64,000 nucleotides of DNA, from the NCBI RefSeq assembly GCF_000143415.4, contig NW_003314302.1, positions 451,182 to 515,181 on the forward strand. Reading direction: 5' to 3'. Position numbers and translations under genes: made by a program. This stretch comes from Selaginella moellendorffii (taxonomy: Eukaryota > Streptophyta > Lycopodiopsida > Selaginellales > Selaginellaceae). Below, in pieces: positions 1-10,300 of the stretch (the first letter of the stretch is position 1; every line of letters starts with the position of its first letter). The notes beneath the pieces are model-generated. The model had not been told where the DNA came from and did no database searches. It saw only the letters and a list, made by a program, of their open reading frames with translations.

Positions 1-399
1 AAATTTAGCCTTTTCCCTGCCAGCCCCATGTTATTTTATTAGTTTAGATACAAAAGGCTAGAAAAAATCAACTGTCTATGTGTTCCAGTGTTGATCATTA
101 TTTTCTCATAGTCAAAGCGAAGGAGGAGGGAATAGGTCGATGGGATTCTCAGGCCAATTGGGTCGTCATGGACAAACAAGAAAGTGAGAAATCACTCGTG
201 TGGCATGGATAGATTTCAGAGATCAAAATGGTATGAAATTTCCACTCATATATAGTGGTTGTGTTAAAATAAAATGGAATCAATTTAGCACCCATTACGT
301 TTATTTTTTATTCCAACACACTTCCTATGTTTTCTTCTACCAAAAACTAAATGATTTTTTGAAGCATATCATAAGGGGGGTAAGAATGCTAAAACCTCT

Positions 400-921
400 T
401 CAATGGAACTTGAAAGCTCGAATGAACCAGTTGCCTTGGCGAATGATCCAGCTGGCCCAACTGGTAGTTTTCACAACACTATACTGCACTCTACATGCCG
501 CTGCTGTGTAAGATACCGAAGCTGCAGGGCCACACCAAAAAGGAATAGCACGTAGAGCTTCCAAAGTACAAAGCCTGCAAGCAGCCTGATCGTTGCAAGT
601 GAGAGCTCCAAACAAGTCACCATGCTGGGTGGTGATATTGCTTGAGGTGTGGAGCATATCAGTGAAGGCTGCTCCAATAGCACTTGTTGATGGATCCCAG
701 ATAAATAACTTTGTGCAAGAGCATACCAAAGTGTTCGCCAAGTAGCTCTCCCAGCAAAATGGAGTTGTTGGAGCCGGAGATGGAGCTAGAAATGGAGTTG
801 GAACTGGAGCTGGAGCTGCAATTGGAGCTGGAACTAAAGAATTTTCGGAAGGAGGATATCTCTTGGCTCCAGCAATTGTGATTACAAGGGAGAGTGCTAA
901 GAAAACTTTACCTTGCTCCAT
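400..921 (-). CDS. Secreted cysteine-rich DUF26/Gnk2-like protein (copy 1)
   Basis: Single-exon gene of 173 residues. The sequence shows an N-terminal signal peptide (about residues 1-19, hydrophobic core VFLALSLVITIAGA), a Pro/Ala-rich linker of PAP-type repeats to about residue 55, then a cysteine-rich domain. The pattern C-x6-C-x2-C, then CGPAASVSY, then C-x-V-x-Y-S matches the DUF26 (stress-antifungal, ginkbilobin-2-like) family. There is only one such domain and no transmembrane or kinase part, so it resembles plant cysteine-rich secretory proteins that act in the apoplast, some of which bind mannose and inhibit fungi. Its function here is inferred. The protein is about 80% identical to the copy at 6446-6955. 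The ATG at 921 lies about 57 bases downstream of a TATA box. Confidence 0.8.
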   Translation of the reverse strand: MEQGKVFLALSLVITIAGAKRYPPSENSLVPAPIAAPAPVPTPFLAPSPAPTTPFCWESYLANTLVCSCTKLFIWDPSTSAIGAAFTDMLHTSSNITTQHGDLFGALTCNDQAACRLCTLEALRAIPFWCGPAASVSYTAAACRVQYSVVKTTSWASWIIRQGNWFIRAFKFH

Positions 922-977
922 TGTCTATGAAACTATGAACTGTTGTAATTGTTTTGAGATTGAAAACCTGGTTGAAA

Positions 978-987
978 TTTATATAAA
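978..987 (-). promoter_or_regulatory. TATA box of DUF26 copy 1
   Basis: TTTATATAAA on the minus strand, 57 bases upstream of the ATG at 921. The equivalent site is conserved in the other arm (6382-6390) at nearly the same distance from its ATG, which supports a working core promoter in both copies. Confidence 0.65.
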
Positions 988-2329
988 GTCAGGAGGAAGG
1001 CCTTGATATTTCCCTACCGGCTGGCAAATGATCAGAAGTAGACAAATCATCTAAAGGTCTTTAACGTGTTTTTTAGCGACAAGGGCGGAGCAAATATTGA
1101 TCTGCCAGTTGTCCTCTAAGAAGCATGAGGTAAATGGGGTTAGCATTTCCTGTTAGTACAGTGAATCAAATAAGAAGATGGTCCGGTAGTAGCTCATATG
1201 CAATCAAAACATAAGAAATCTACATCCAAGGATTTACTATGTTCGTGTAGAGCTTGAAATGTTTAAAATCTTGGTGTTTCCTTTCCTGTACATGAAGTTC
1301 CACGCAAATGGCGAAGCTCTCTCGGTCTCCAAAACTCAGCTGTGGAGGTGGCTCCAAACGAAGAGAGGCAAGGAAAACAAGACAATGAGTAAAAGATGCA
1401 AGGGGATAGAAAAAACTCAAAGATGTCCAAGGCAGAAAAACAAAAAATATAGAGAAATAAAACCACCCAACGAAGCAAACCATGTGATAATTTAGGTACC
1501 ATGTTTATGATGACAAAGTACTGGGGACAGTTTTTTTTTTCTTTCTCTTTTTCTCTTCGAGCGTTCTTCTTGAATCCTCCCACATTAGTAAGATCTGGAA
1601 AACATAGGCTGTAAGTTCAAACAGCAATGCAAGATCATAGCCTTGGTCTCGAGATCACCTCAACCTTTTCTCATGAAACATGGAGTCAATATCAGCAAAC
1701 CTTCCTTGATTTCCTTTGTTGTTTTGCTGGCTGTGGAATTTCACAGAGACTTTGGAGCATTTCACTTCAAATTTCCCGGATGGTGAAACTGAAACGATCA
1801 GAGCACAAAAACAATCAAAATTCAAAAGACACACACTCGCTGACCAGAAACTTGACCTGTTTGACCCCTGCGTGTTAGAACCGGAGCATGAGAAATTTTC
1901 GATTCATCCTGGGTTCCAATCTGTACGTTTGTCGCTCTAGAGCTACGTAGAGCGAAATGTCGGTGGAAGTAAAGATAAGGCACAGGAATTCAAGGAAGCA
2001 CCAAAGCCAGGACGATAGAAATGATCGGTTTTTATACAAGCAAAGCGGCCAACTTCGATCGAATTCTTCCCACTTGCTATATGGCCCTATCCATCAAAGT
2101 CATCTCGTATACACAGGAAGAACCAGTATACAGGAAAGAGTACTTTCTTTCCTTTGTACCAAAGAGCCAAGAAAGGAGAAGAGAGAATTTTCTTCTTTCC
2201 TTTTTGTTCTTGGAGTATGTATGGTTTGCTTGTTCTTGTTCTTGAGAGGAATCTTGCGAGGATCGCATGGGATCCCTCTCTAGCTGCTGCTACTGCCACT
2301 GGCCACCAATCTGCCCATCTTCCAGCACC

Positions 2330-2812
2330 TAAAAACATTCCATACCTTCATGAGTAGCAAAAGCTGCCAAGTTGTGGTGGTGTCGATTGATCCGGACCAC
2401 GCTCCCTGCTCCAATGACAAATGGCACTAGGAGGAGAAGTAGAGAGATTTCCTGCGGCTCCTGCTCGTGATTTTGCTGCTGCTGATCGTCCTGGCGTGGA
2501 TTTTGGTGATCGTCTTGGATTCTTGCCCCCGGCGCGCGCGCTCCCCCTGGAAACCCTAGCGATGATCGACCGAATGCGGCTGGATTCCCATCTGTTGCGG
2601 GAGATTTTCCAGCCATTCCTGCTGGACATCGAGGACCACGGCGGACGTTGTCTGGGATGAGCTGAATCGGCAGAGAGCACCAGTGGTGCGCGCGAGCAGC
2701 CATATATCGATGCAGTCGACGTGGAAGAAACATCCTGGGAGGGAGGCGCACGAATTCTTGCTCCTGGAATTCCCCCAAGCACACACAGCACTCGTGGTTG
2801 GCGAACGCATTT
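2330..2812 (-). pseudogene. RING-H2 (ATL-type) E3 ligase relic, left arm
   Basis: Read on the minus strand, a RING-H2 signature starts as ECCVCLGEF near 2800. It then changes frame before CFFHVDCIDIWL and ends TTGALCRF near 2664. ATL-type plant ubiquitin ligases have C-x2-C, then CxHxFH, then CIDxWL, then TTCPLCR. Here there is a frameshift between the first Cys pair and the H2 core. The CxHxFH core is shortened to CFFH, so one His ligand is missing, and a Cys of the last pair is replaced by Gly. The zinc-binding fold should therefore not form. No upstream transmembrane exon is seen on this strand. The matching relic in the other arm has different lesions. Confidence 0.65.
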
Positions 2813-3390
2813 CTTCACGGTGAAATCCGTGAAGAATGGTCGCTATGGAGGGATTACGATACTATGCTACGTTCTTTCTGCCATGAAAGAGTTTGGAGTA
2901 CTCTAGGTACCCGCTCACATCCATGCTGGATCCTCCGGGGCTGCCAGACGATCCCGTTGTGATGCTGTGCTTCATTGCTCCTCAGAGAGAAGAACAAAAA
3001 GATGGACATATTCTAGTCTAAGTACTTCTTCCAAAATGTGGAGCCAAGATTTGGAAGCTACGTGGTATACTGTCTCAAACTCTATAAACCTTTGACGACC
3101 AACACCAATTTATGAGAAGGCGCAACATGCTAGCATCCATATCCATGATGCCTATAATAATTAATATTGGACTTCCTTAAATTTACACCTCTATTATATT
3201 AACCTTCAATTGATGTTTGACATCTTCTCAGTAAATACTAATTGTGTACAGAGGGTTGATAATCTTTGTGGGTTACATCCATATAATTGAAGACTCTTGC
3301 ACAACAAATGTTGCACTACATAGCTGAGGTACTTATATGTCTCAACGTCTACCCCACTTTGCTTTTAACATTTATTATACTTGGCAGGTG

Positions 3391-3639
3391 TTGATAAATA
3401 TTAAATTATTTTGATTAAAAATTTATTAATTCTTACTTTTTGAAACAAAAATATTTTAAAATAAAAAATATAAGTGGTTTTTAATTCTTGGAGAGTTAAA
3501 AATATTATTATTTTAAGGTTTTTTAATGTAAAAAGGTTTTCTTTGAATCTTATTTTCCTTTGTGAACAACAACACTTCGACATTCTTTAATTTGTTTCCA
3601 ACTAAGAATGGACCTTTAGAACCTGAAAGCCCGAATGAA
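3391..3639. other. AT-rich spacer at the palindrome centre
   Basis: Unpaired loop between the two arms, very AT-rich and with no gene. At its right edge (3622-3648) lies a short stretch nearly identical to the 3' coding end of DUF26 copy 1 (410-435), in the same plus-strand direction. It looks like a fragment captured when the palindrome formed. Confidence 0.6.
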
Positions 3640-4000
3640 CCAATTGCCATAGTATAATAAATGTTAAAAGCAAGATGGAGTAGAGGTTGAGGCATTACAA
3701 ATACCTCAGCTGTGTAGTGCAACACTGGTTGTGCAAGAGTCATCAATTATATGGATGAAACCCACAAAAATTACCAACCCTCTGTACACAATTAGTATTT
3801 ATTGAGAAGATGTCAAATATCAATTGAAGGTTAATATAATAGAGGTGTAAACTTAAGAAAATCCAATATTGATTGAAGGTAGGCAGATTCTAGCATCATC
3901 TCCAATAGAACTTAAAGTCTGGAGGAAATAATATGTAGTATATCTTGCGCCTTCTCATAAGTTGGTGTTGGTCGTCAAGGCCTATAGAGTTTGAGACAGT

Positions 4001-4368
4001 TTACTTAGCCATCGTCTGGATGTAGATGGTGGCACAAGCTGCAAGGTTGGACAAGATCCCTGGGCATCAATTAGCTACTCCTCACAAACACGACTTATGT
4101 TCCAATGGCATGGATAGAGCGGTTCTTCGAGAAGCATTCCACCACCTTCATTCAATATTTGAACATGGTAAACCTCAATATTGGCCCCATGAGATGAGGA
4201 GGTGAACACACTGGTGCTATTGCTTTCGAACACATTTGCCAACGATTTCATCTTCCACTGGATGGTGTGGGCTTGATGGCCCTCCTAATCCCCAAGCCAA
4301 AGCTATCCCAATGCCCAACTTGAAACATGAGAAGTTTATTAGCCGCAATCGAAGTCCCATGCTAAGGC
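4001..4368. other. Segment present only in the right arm
   Basis: The arm alignment is continuous up to ttgagacagt (about 4000) and resumes at gtagcttccaaatc (about 4370). The corresponding left-arm junction is near 3062-3070. The extra DNA has no recognised coding content. It is either an insertion into the right arm or a deletion from the left. Confidence 0.55.
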
Positions 4369-4563
4369 ACGTAGCTTCCAAATCTTGGCTCCTCACGTCG
4401 GAACAAGTACTTAGACTAGAACCATCTTTTCCTTCTTCTCTCTGAGCATCCCAACGGGATCGTCTGGCAGGCCCGGAGGATCCAGCATGGATGTGAGCGG
4501 GTACCTAGAGCACTCCAAACTCTTGTTTTATTTCATGCCATCCCTCCATAGCGATCATCCTAA

Positions 4564-4926
4564 ATGCGTTCGCCAACCGCGAGTGCTGTGTGTGCTTGGG
4601 GGAATTCCAGGAGGATTCGTACGCTTCCCTCCCAGGATGTTTCTTCCACGTCGACTGCATCGATATATCTCGTGCACACCACTTGCGCTCTCTGCCGATT
4701 CAAGCTCAACGTCCACGCCGGCGCCGTGGTTCTCGATGTCCCGCAGGAATCGCTGGGAAATCTCCCGCAGCAGCTGGGAATCCAGCCCCTGGAAACCCTA
4801 GCGATGTTCGTGCGAATGCGGGAGCAAGAATCCAAGAAACGGCGCAAGACGATCACCAAAATCCACGTCAGGACGATCAGCAGCAGCAGCAGCAGCAGCC
4901 GCAAGCCACCAGGAAATCTCTCCTAG
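4564..4926 (+). pseudogene. RING-H2 (ATL-type) E3 ligase relic, right arm
   Basis: Plus-strand partner of the left-arm relic. ECCVCLGEF to GCFFHVDCIDI is in one frame. The next part, HTTCALCRF, is in another frame, so a frameshift falls just where the conserved WL should be. This copy keeps the final Cys pair that the left arm lost, but lacks the Trp. Like the left copy it has CFFH where the family has CxHxFH, so that loss probably predates the duplication. A Ser/Gln-rich low-complexity stretch (CAG repeats near 4877-4905) follows. A functional ligase is not expected. Confidence 0.65.
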
Positions 4927-6381
4927 GGACATTGGAGCAGGGGAGCGTGGTCCGGATCAATCACATGTGGGGACACCACCACACCTTGGCAGCTCTTTTG
5001 CTACTCAAGACGGTATGGAATGTTTTTAGTGGCAAGTGGCCTTAGCAGCAGCTAGAGAAGGATCCAATGCGATCCTCGCAAGATTCCTCTCAAGAACAAG
5101 AACAGGCAAAGCATACATACTCCAAGAACAAAAAGAAAAAAAGAAAGCCTTTCTTGGCTCTTTGATACAAAGAAAAGGAAGTACTCTCTCCTGTATACTG
5201 GTTCTTCCTGTGTATACGAGATGACTTTGATGAATAGGGCCGTATAGCAAGTGGGAAGAATTCGATCGAAGTTGGCCGTCTTTGCTTGTATAAAAGCCGA
5301 CCATTTCTGTCGTCCTGGCTTTGGTGCTTCCTTGAATTCCCATGCCTTCTCTTTACTTCCACCGACATTTCGCTCTACGTAGCTCTAGAGCGATAAACGT
5401 ACCGATTGAAACCCAGGATGGATCGAAAATTTCTCATGCTCCGGTTATCACACGCAGGGGTCAATCAAGTCAAGTTTCTGGTCAGCGAGTGTGGGTCTTT
5501 TGGGTTTTGATTGTTTTTGTGCTCTGATCGTTTCAGTTTCGCCATCCAGGAAAATTCAAGTGAAATGCTCCAAAGTCTCTGTGAGAGTTCACAGCCAGCA
5601 AAACAACAAAGGAAATCAAGGAAGTTTTGCTGATATTGACTCCATGTTTCATGAGAAAAGGTTGACCTCGAGACCAGGGCTATGATTTTGCATTGCTGTT
5701 TGAATTTACAGCCTATGTTTTTCAGATCTTACTAATGTAAGAAGAACACTCGAAGAAGAAGAAGAAACTGTCCCAGCCATGATGCAATCATAAACATGGT
5801 ACCTAGCAAGGTACAATTATCACATGGTTTGCTATGTTGGCTGGTTTTATTTTTCTATTTTTTTTGTTTTTCCGCCTTAGACATCTTTGAGTTGCATCTT
5901 TTTCTCATTGTCTTGTTTTCTTTGCCTTCTCTTCGTTTGGAGTCACTCAGAGAAAAGCATCTCCAGCAGAGTTTTGGAGACCGAGAGAGCTTCGCCATTT
6001 GCGTGGAACTTCATGTATAGGAAAGGAAACACCAAGATTTTAAACATTTCAAGCTCTGCACGAACACAGTAAATCCTTGCATGTTGCTGATTTCTTGTGT
6101 TTTGATTGCATATGAGCTACTAGCGGACCATCTTCTTATTTGATTCACTGTACTAACAGGAAAAGCTAATCCGATTTGCCTCATGCTTCTTAGAGGACAA
6201 CTGGCAGATCATATAAACAGTATGACATTTGGATGTTATGCTTCAATTACCAGCCAATGTTTGCTCACGCTCTTGTCACTAAAAGACACGTTAAAAACCT
6301 CTAAATAATTTTGGCCAAATAATTTGTCTACTTCTGATAATTTGCCGGCCGGTAGGGAAATATCAAGGCCTTCCTCCTGAC

Positions 6382-6390
6382 TTTATATAA
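6382..6390 (+). promoter_or_regulatory. TATA box of DUF26 copy 2
   Basis: TTTATATAA, 56 bases upstream of the ATG at 6446 and conserved with the site at 978-987 in the left arm. Confidence 0.65.
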
Positions 6391-6445
6391 CTTTCAATCA
6401 GGTTTCAAGCTCAAAGAATTACAACAGTTCATAGTTTCATAGACA

Positions 6446-6955
6446 ATGGAGCAAGGTAAACTTTTCATAGCACTCTCCCTTGTAATCACAATTGCTGGAG
6501 CCAAGAGATATCCTCCTTCCAAAAATTATTTAGTTCCAGCTCCACTTCCAGCTCCAATTGCATCTCCAGCTCCAACTTCAACTCCAAAAACTCCATTTTG
6601 CTGGGAGAGCTACCTAGACAGCACGTTGGTATGCTCTTGTGCAAAATTATCTACCTGGGATCCATCAACCAAGGCTATTGGAGCAGCCTTGACTGATATG
6701 GTCCGTACCTCAAGCAATATCACCACCCAGCATGGTGACTTGTTTGGATCTCTAACTTGCAACGATCAGGCTGCTTGCAGGCTTTGTACTTTGGAAGCTG
6801 TACGTGCTATTTCTTTTTTGTGTGTCCCTGCAGCTTCGGTATCTTACACAGCAGCGGCATGTAGAGTGCAGTATAGTGTTGTGAAAACTACCAGTTGGGC
6901 CAGCTGGATCATTCGCCAAGGCAACTGGTTCATTCGAGCTTTCAAGTTCCATTGA
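6446..6955 (+). CDS. Secreted cysteine-rich DUF26/Gnk2-like protein (copy 2)
   Basis: Single-exon gene of 169 residues, the palindromic partner of 400-921. It has the same layout: signal peptide (about residues 1-19), Pro/Ala/Thr-rich linker, and one DUF26 domain with C-x6-C-x2-C and the following cysteines conserved. The linker is a few residues shorter. Most differences from copy 1 are substitutions that leave the cysteines, the frame and the end IRAFKFH intact, which suggests both copies have been under selection. The two genes point away from each other, with their promoters facing the palindrome centre. An apoplastic defence role is inferred from the family only. Confidence 0.8.
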   Translation: MEQGKLFIALSLVITIAGAKRYPPSKNYLVPAPLPAPIASPAPTSTPKTPFCWESYLDSTLVCSCAKLSTWDPSTKAIGAALTDMVRTSSNITTQHGDLFGSLTCNDQAACRLCTLEAVRAISFLCVPAASVSYTAAACRVQYSVVKTTSWASWIIRQGNWFIRAFKFH

Positions 6956-7309
6956 AGAGGTTTTAGCGTTCTTACCTCCTTATGATATGCTTCAAAAAAT
7001 CATTTAGAAAACATAATTAGGTCATATCATTAGCAATAAAAAATAAACGTAATGAGTGCTAAATTAATTCCAATTTCATTTTAACACAACCACTATATAT
7101 GAGTGGAAATTTCATACCATTTTGATCTCTGAAATCTATCCATGCCACACGCAAAATAGTGATCTCTCACTTGCTTGTTTGTCCATGACGACCCAATTGG
7201 CCTGAGAATCCCATCGACCTATTCCCTCCTTCGCTTTGACTATGAGAAAATAATTGTGATGCCATAGCCTTTACTAATAAAATAACATGGGGCTGGCAAA
7301 AAAAAAAAG

Positions 7310-10300
7310 GTGCTGATTAGATTTAATTTATTCGAGCACAGTTGGGTTATATCTGAACATGTATGATATCATAAGGCCCTTAGTTTACTTTCTTGGCCTT
7401 GAAGACATATAAAAATTTGGTTCTTGTTGAACTCGAAAGAAAAATGAGATTCATGGTACCATAACAAAATGCTAATAATCTTTTATTCCTTTCCTTAATT
7501 TGAACTTAGAAGGTCCTTTACTTTTTCTTTCATCTGAAGATGAAAGGAAGCATCCTTTATTTAGAAAATGTTTCACATTGCACCATATAGTTTTTCCTTC
7601 CACTATACTGTGGCTAGAATTAAGATGAAAATCAAAAGGGACCAAGAGTGAGGTGAGTTAATGCCCATACGACTACTGCGACCAAGAGCACAAATGGACC
7701 ATACACACCATCTTATTGTATTCATGTAGAATTATGGTTCTAATTAAAATCTATATTGATTTTGCATGAAGGAATTAACAAACCTGGATATCTGGAACAT
7801 GCCTGGTATTCTGGCATATTCTATTATCTGGTTTAGTCTTTCTTAAACACCTCCAGATATATTTTAGCTTATTCATGGTTGATATGAAACTAGATTAATA
7901 ATTTTTTTATAAGGAATTTTTATAATTTAGTATATTTTATATAATCTAATCTAAAGATGGTTTGTTTTTAAATCTAGCTTTTTACAAATCACAACATGGC
8001 TTTTTAATCTTGAGTGGTTTTTATAGTAAAAGCTACTTAACATGGTACTTTACTGAGTGGTGCATATATATTGTGGTTTTTCTATAGTGGATTTAGTTTT
8101 TGATGATGGATAATTGAGTAGTTGTAACTTTCAATAGTGGATTTATCTTTATATGTGACTTCTAATTATGGTTAATTTAGTGATTGTGGCTTTCAATAGT
8201 AGATTTTTTTTTGCTTGATGACAAATTGAATGACTAATGAAAGATTATATGAAAAATTAGATGTGGCTTTTTTAATGGTTGTGATTGGATTAAGTCTCAA
8301 TAAAAAAGTCCAAAATTTAGATATTTAAATAGGTTATTTATTATATTAAAATGAATAAATTATAAAAGCCACAATAATATTAATACTAATATAAATAATA
8401 TAATAATTTTATTGGTAAAATAATATCTATATTAAGTAAATTAAACATTTTTCTCTATTTATTCTAATCATTACATTATAAAAGTTTTATAAGTGTAATA
8501 CTGACTATATAGGTGCTGCATTTTTACTTTTCATTTTTATTACTTTTTAAAAATCTCAGCCTGAACTAATATCTTTGAAAAGTATAAATTTCTGTATAAA
8601 TAGCATGAATTATACTTAGAAAAGTATAAACACTAGCCTAGTGCTACATGCAACTATCTGTTCCTGATACTAGTAATCATCCATAACTGAAAAAATAGAA
8701 AGAGTCATTCAATCACTAAAGCTTTTAGCGAGTAAAAATCTTACTCAAAGATTCATTGATAACCATGGTCTTTGGATATCAAATTGATGCTTGTACCACA
8801 CAAACTTGTGAAGGATCAAACTCGTGATCAAAGAGGCAATTAGAGGAATGACATGGACTAGGGGTGGTAGAACTATAACATATGTAGAGGATTATGAAAT
8901 TCTAAGAATCTTAAAGCTAGAAAATAAAAGTGAAAAGCAATAGGAAATGAGGGTTAAGCCAGGCTTCACTCACCTCCAAATTTTGCATTTAACAATGTTT
9001 ATTAAAGTGTTTAGAGTAGAATGTGTTTTATTGCTTATAAGCATCTTGAGTGTGGCTTGGATTGAAGTGTGCTTTTTTGTGGCTATAGGTTCTTTTCTTT
9101 GAATAGCAAGTGTGTTTTTTTCAATGTCCCCAAGTACTTTAGTGAGTGTGTTTGTAAATTTTGTATCGACATCTTAGTGTGTTGTGGGGTTACATGTGTT
9201 TATTTTGCATCAAGAGAGTGACTGGGCTATATTGGCAAGAGATTAGGGAAGCATCACTAGGCTGACTTGTTATACATTCTATCCCATATGGCTTGAGTAA
9301 TGAGTTTGTTTATTACAACCTTTTTAGTATTATAGGAATCGTGAGACGATTTTTGTATGTGGGGGAGAGAATTAGCTTTTGAAGTATGAGTTTCTTTGTT
9401 AATCTTTAACCCAATACTGTCATGGCATCTTCTTGGAGAGTTGAATGTAAGAAGATGGCCAATGGTAGATCTAGATACCACTAAATACCTTGTTGAGCCC
9501 ATGACCATGGGCCATGGCTTTTTACTTTATGATCAAAGGAGGCTACTCTTAACCTTTCATCATTAGTCCATTCTAAGCTAGTAGTTCTCTCAAAACTTCT
9601 TTCTAGCTTTCAAAATTTTTAATATACTTTTGCAGTTCTAGGGTAGAGGTAATAGCCTTTGGCCAAGTAAATGTTTGAGTAAAGCATGTTCCACAAACAG
9701 CCTAACCACATGTAGTGCAAGCAATTTCTCTGCCACAGGAAGATATCATTGTTAACTTTTTCTCCTTAGGTCATGTCATGTCATCTAGAAAATTGTTAGC
9801 TTCAAAGGATGCAAAAACAGCTTTTGATAGTATGGATAATCAAAGTCAATTGATTTTTATAACAGTCTTCTTGGCATTTTATTTCTATAATAATCCACTA
9901 TAGGATGATTTATTGGAAGGTTTAAGCTCAATAAAAGCACTACATTCTATAAAAATTACTGGCCAAAAGAGATCAAAACACCTATTCAGTTATATCGTTC
10001 CATTCAATAAAACTCACCTCTATAGTACTCTTCAATTTTGATTAAGGAGATTGTTTTCCGAATTCAATTTTTAATTATTGGTATCTTCTAATTGCCATAA
10101 TAAAAACAACTAATATTTAAAGTAGATAAGAAAACCAGTTTATCAAACCCTAAACTGAGTGAATCAATGAATATTAGAAAAAGGGATTAAAATTCTAGAA
10201 TATTTCTTTCTTGTTATGAGACTAGGAAAAAAAAAGAATGCAGAATATTCTTTATAGTACATGATAGATTGTGCTATACCTTATGTAGAATAGAATGCAA

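Larger units (their letters stand above)
16..3390. repeat. Left arm of a giant inverted repeat
   Basis: This arm is the reverse complement of roughly 3640-7298, with many substitutions and indels. Matching landmarks are the sequence beginning gccagccccatgttatttta (near 21) against its complement near 7290, the DUF26 gene, the RING relic, and the block at 3179-3256 against 3778-3858. The arm carries one DUF26 gene and one RING-H2 relic, both on the minus strand. The outer end may run beyond the window. The divergence between arms shows this is not an assembly mirror of one sequence. Confidence 0.9.
3640..7298. repeat. Right arm of the giant inverted repeat
   Basis: Reverse complement of about 16-3390. 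It carries the plus-strand RING relic (4564-4926) and the plus-strand DUF26 copy (6446-6955). It differs from the left arm by a private segment of about 365 bp (4001-4368) and many small indels. Its outer end falls at a poly-A tract near 7299-7309, after which the similarity stops. Confidence 0.9.

Noticed and set aside
9257..9508. 83-codon minus-strand frame suggestive of a retroelement relic
   Set aside because: No reverse transcriptase, integrase or gag motif could be recognised and the surroundings are AT-rich without LTRs.
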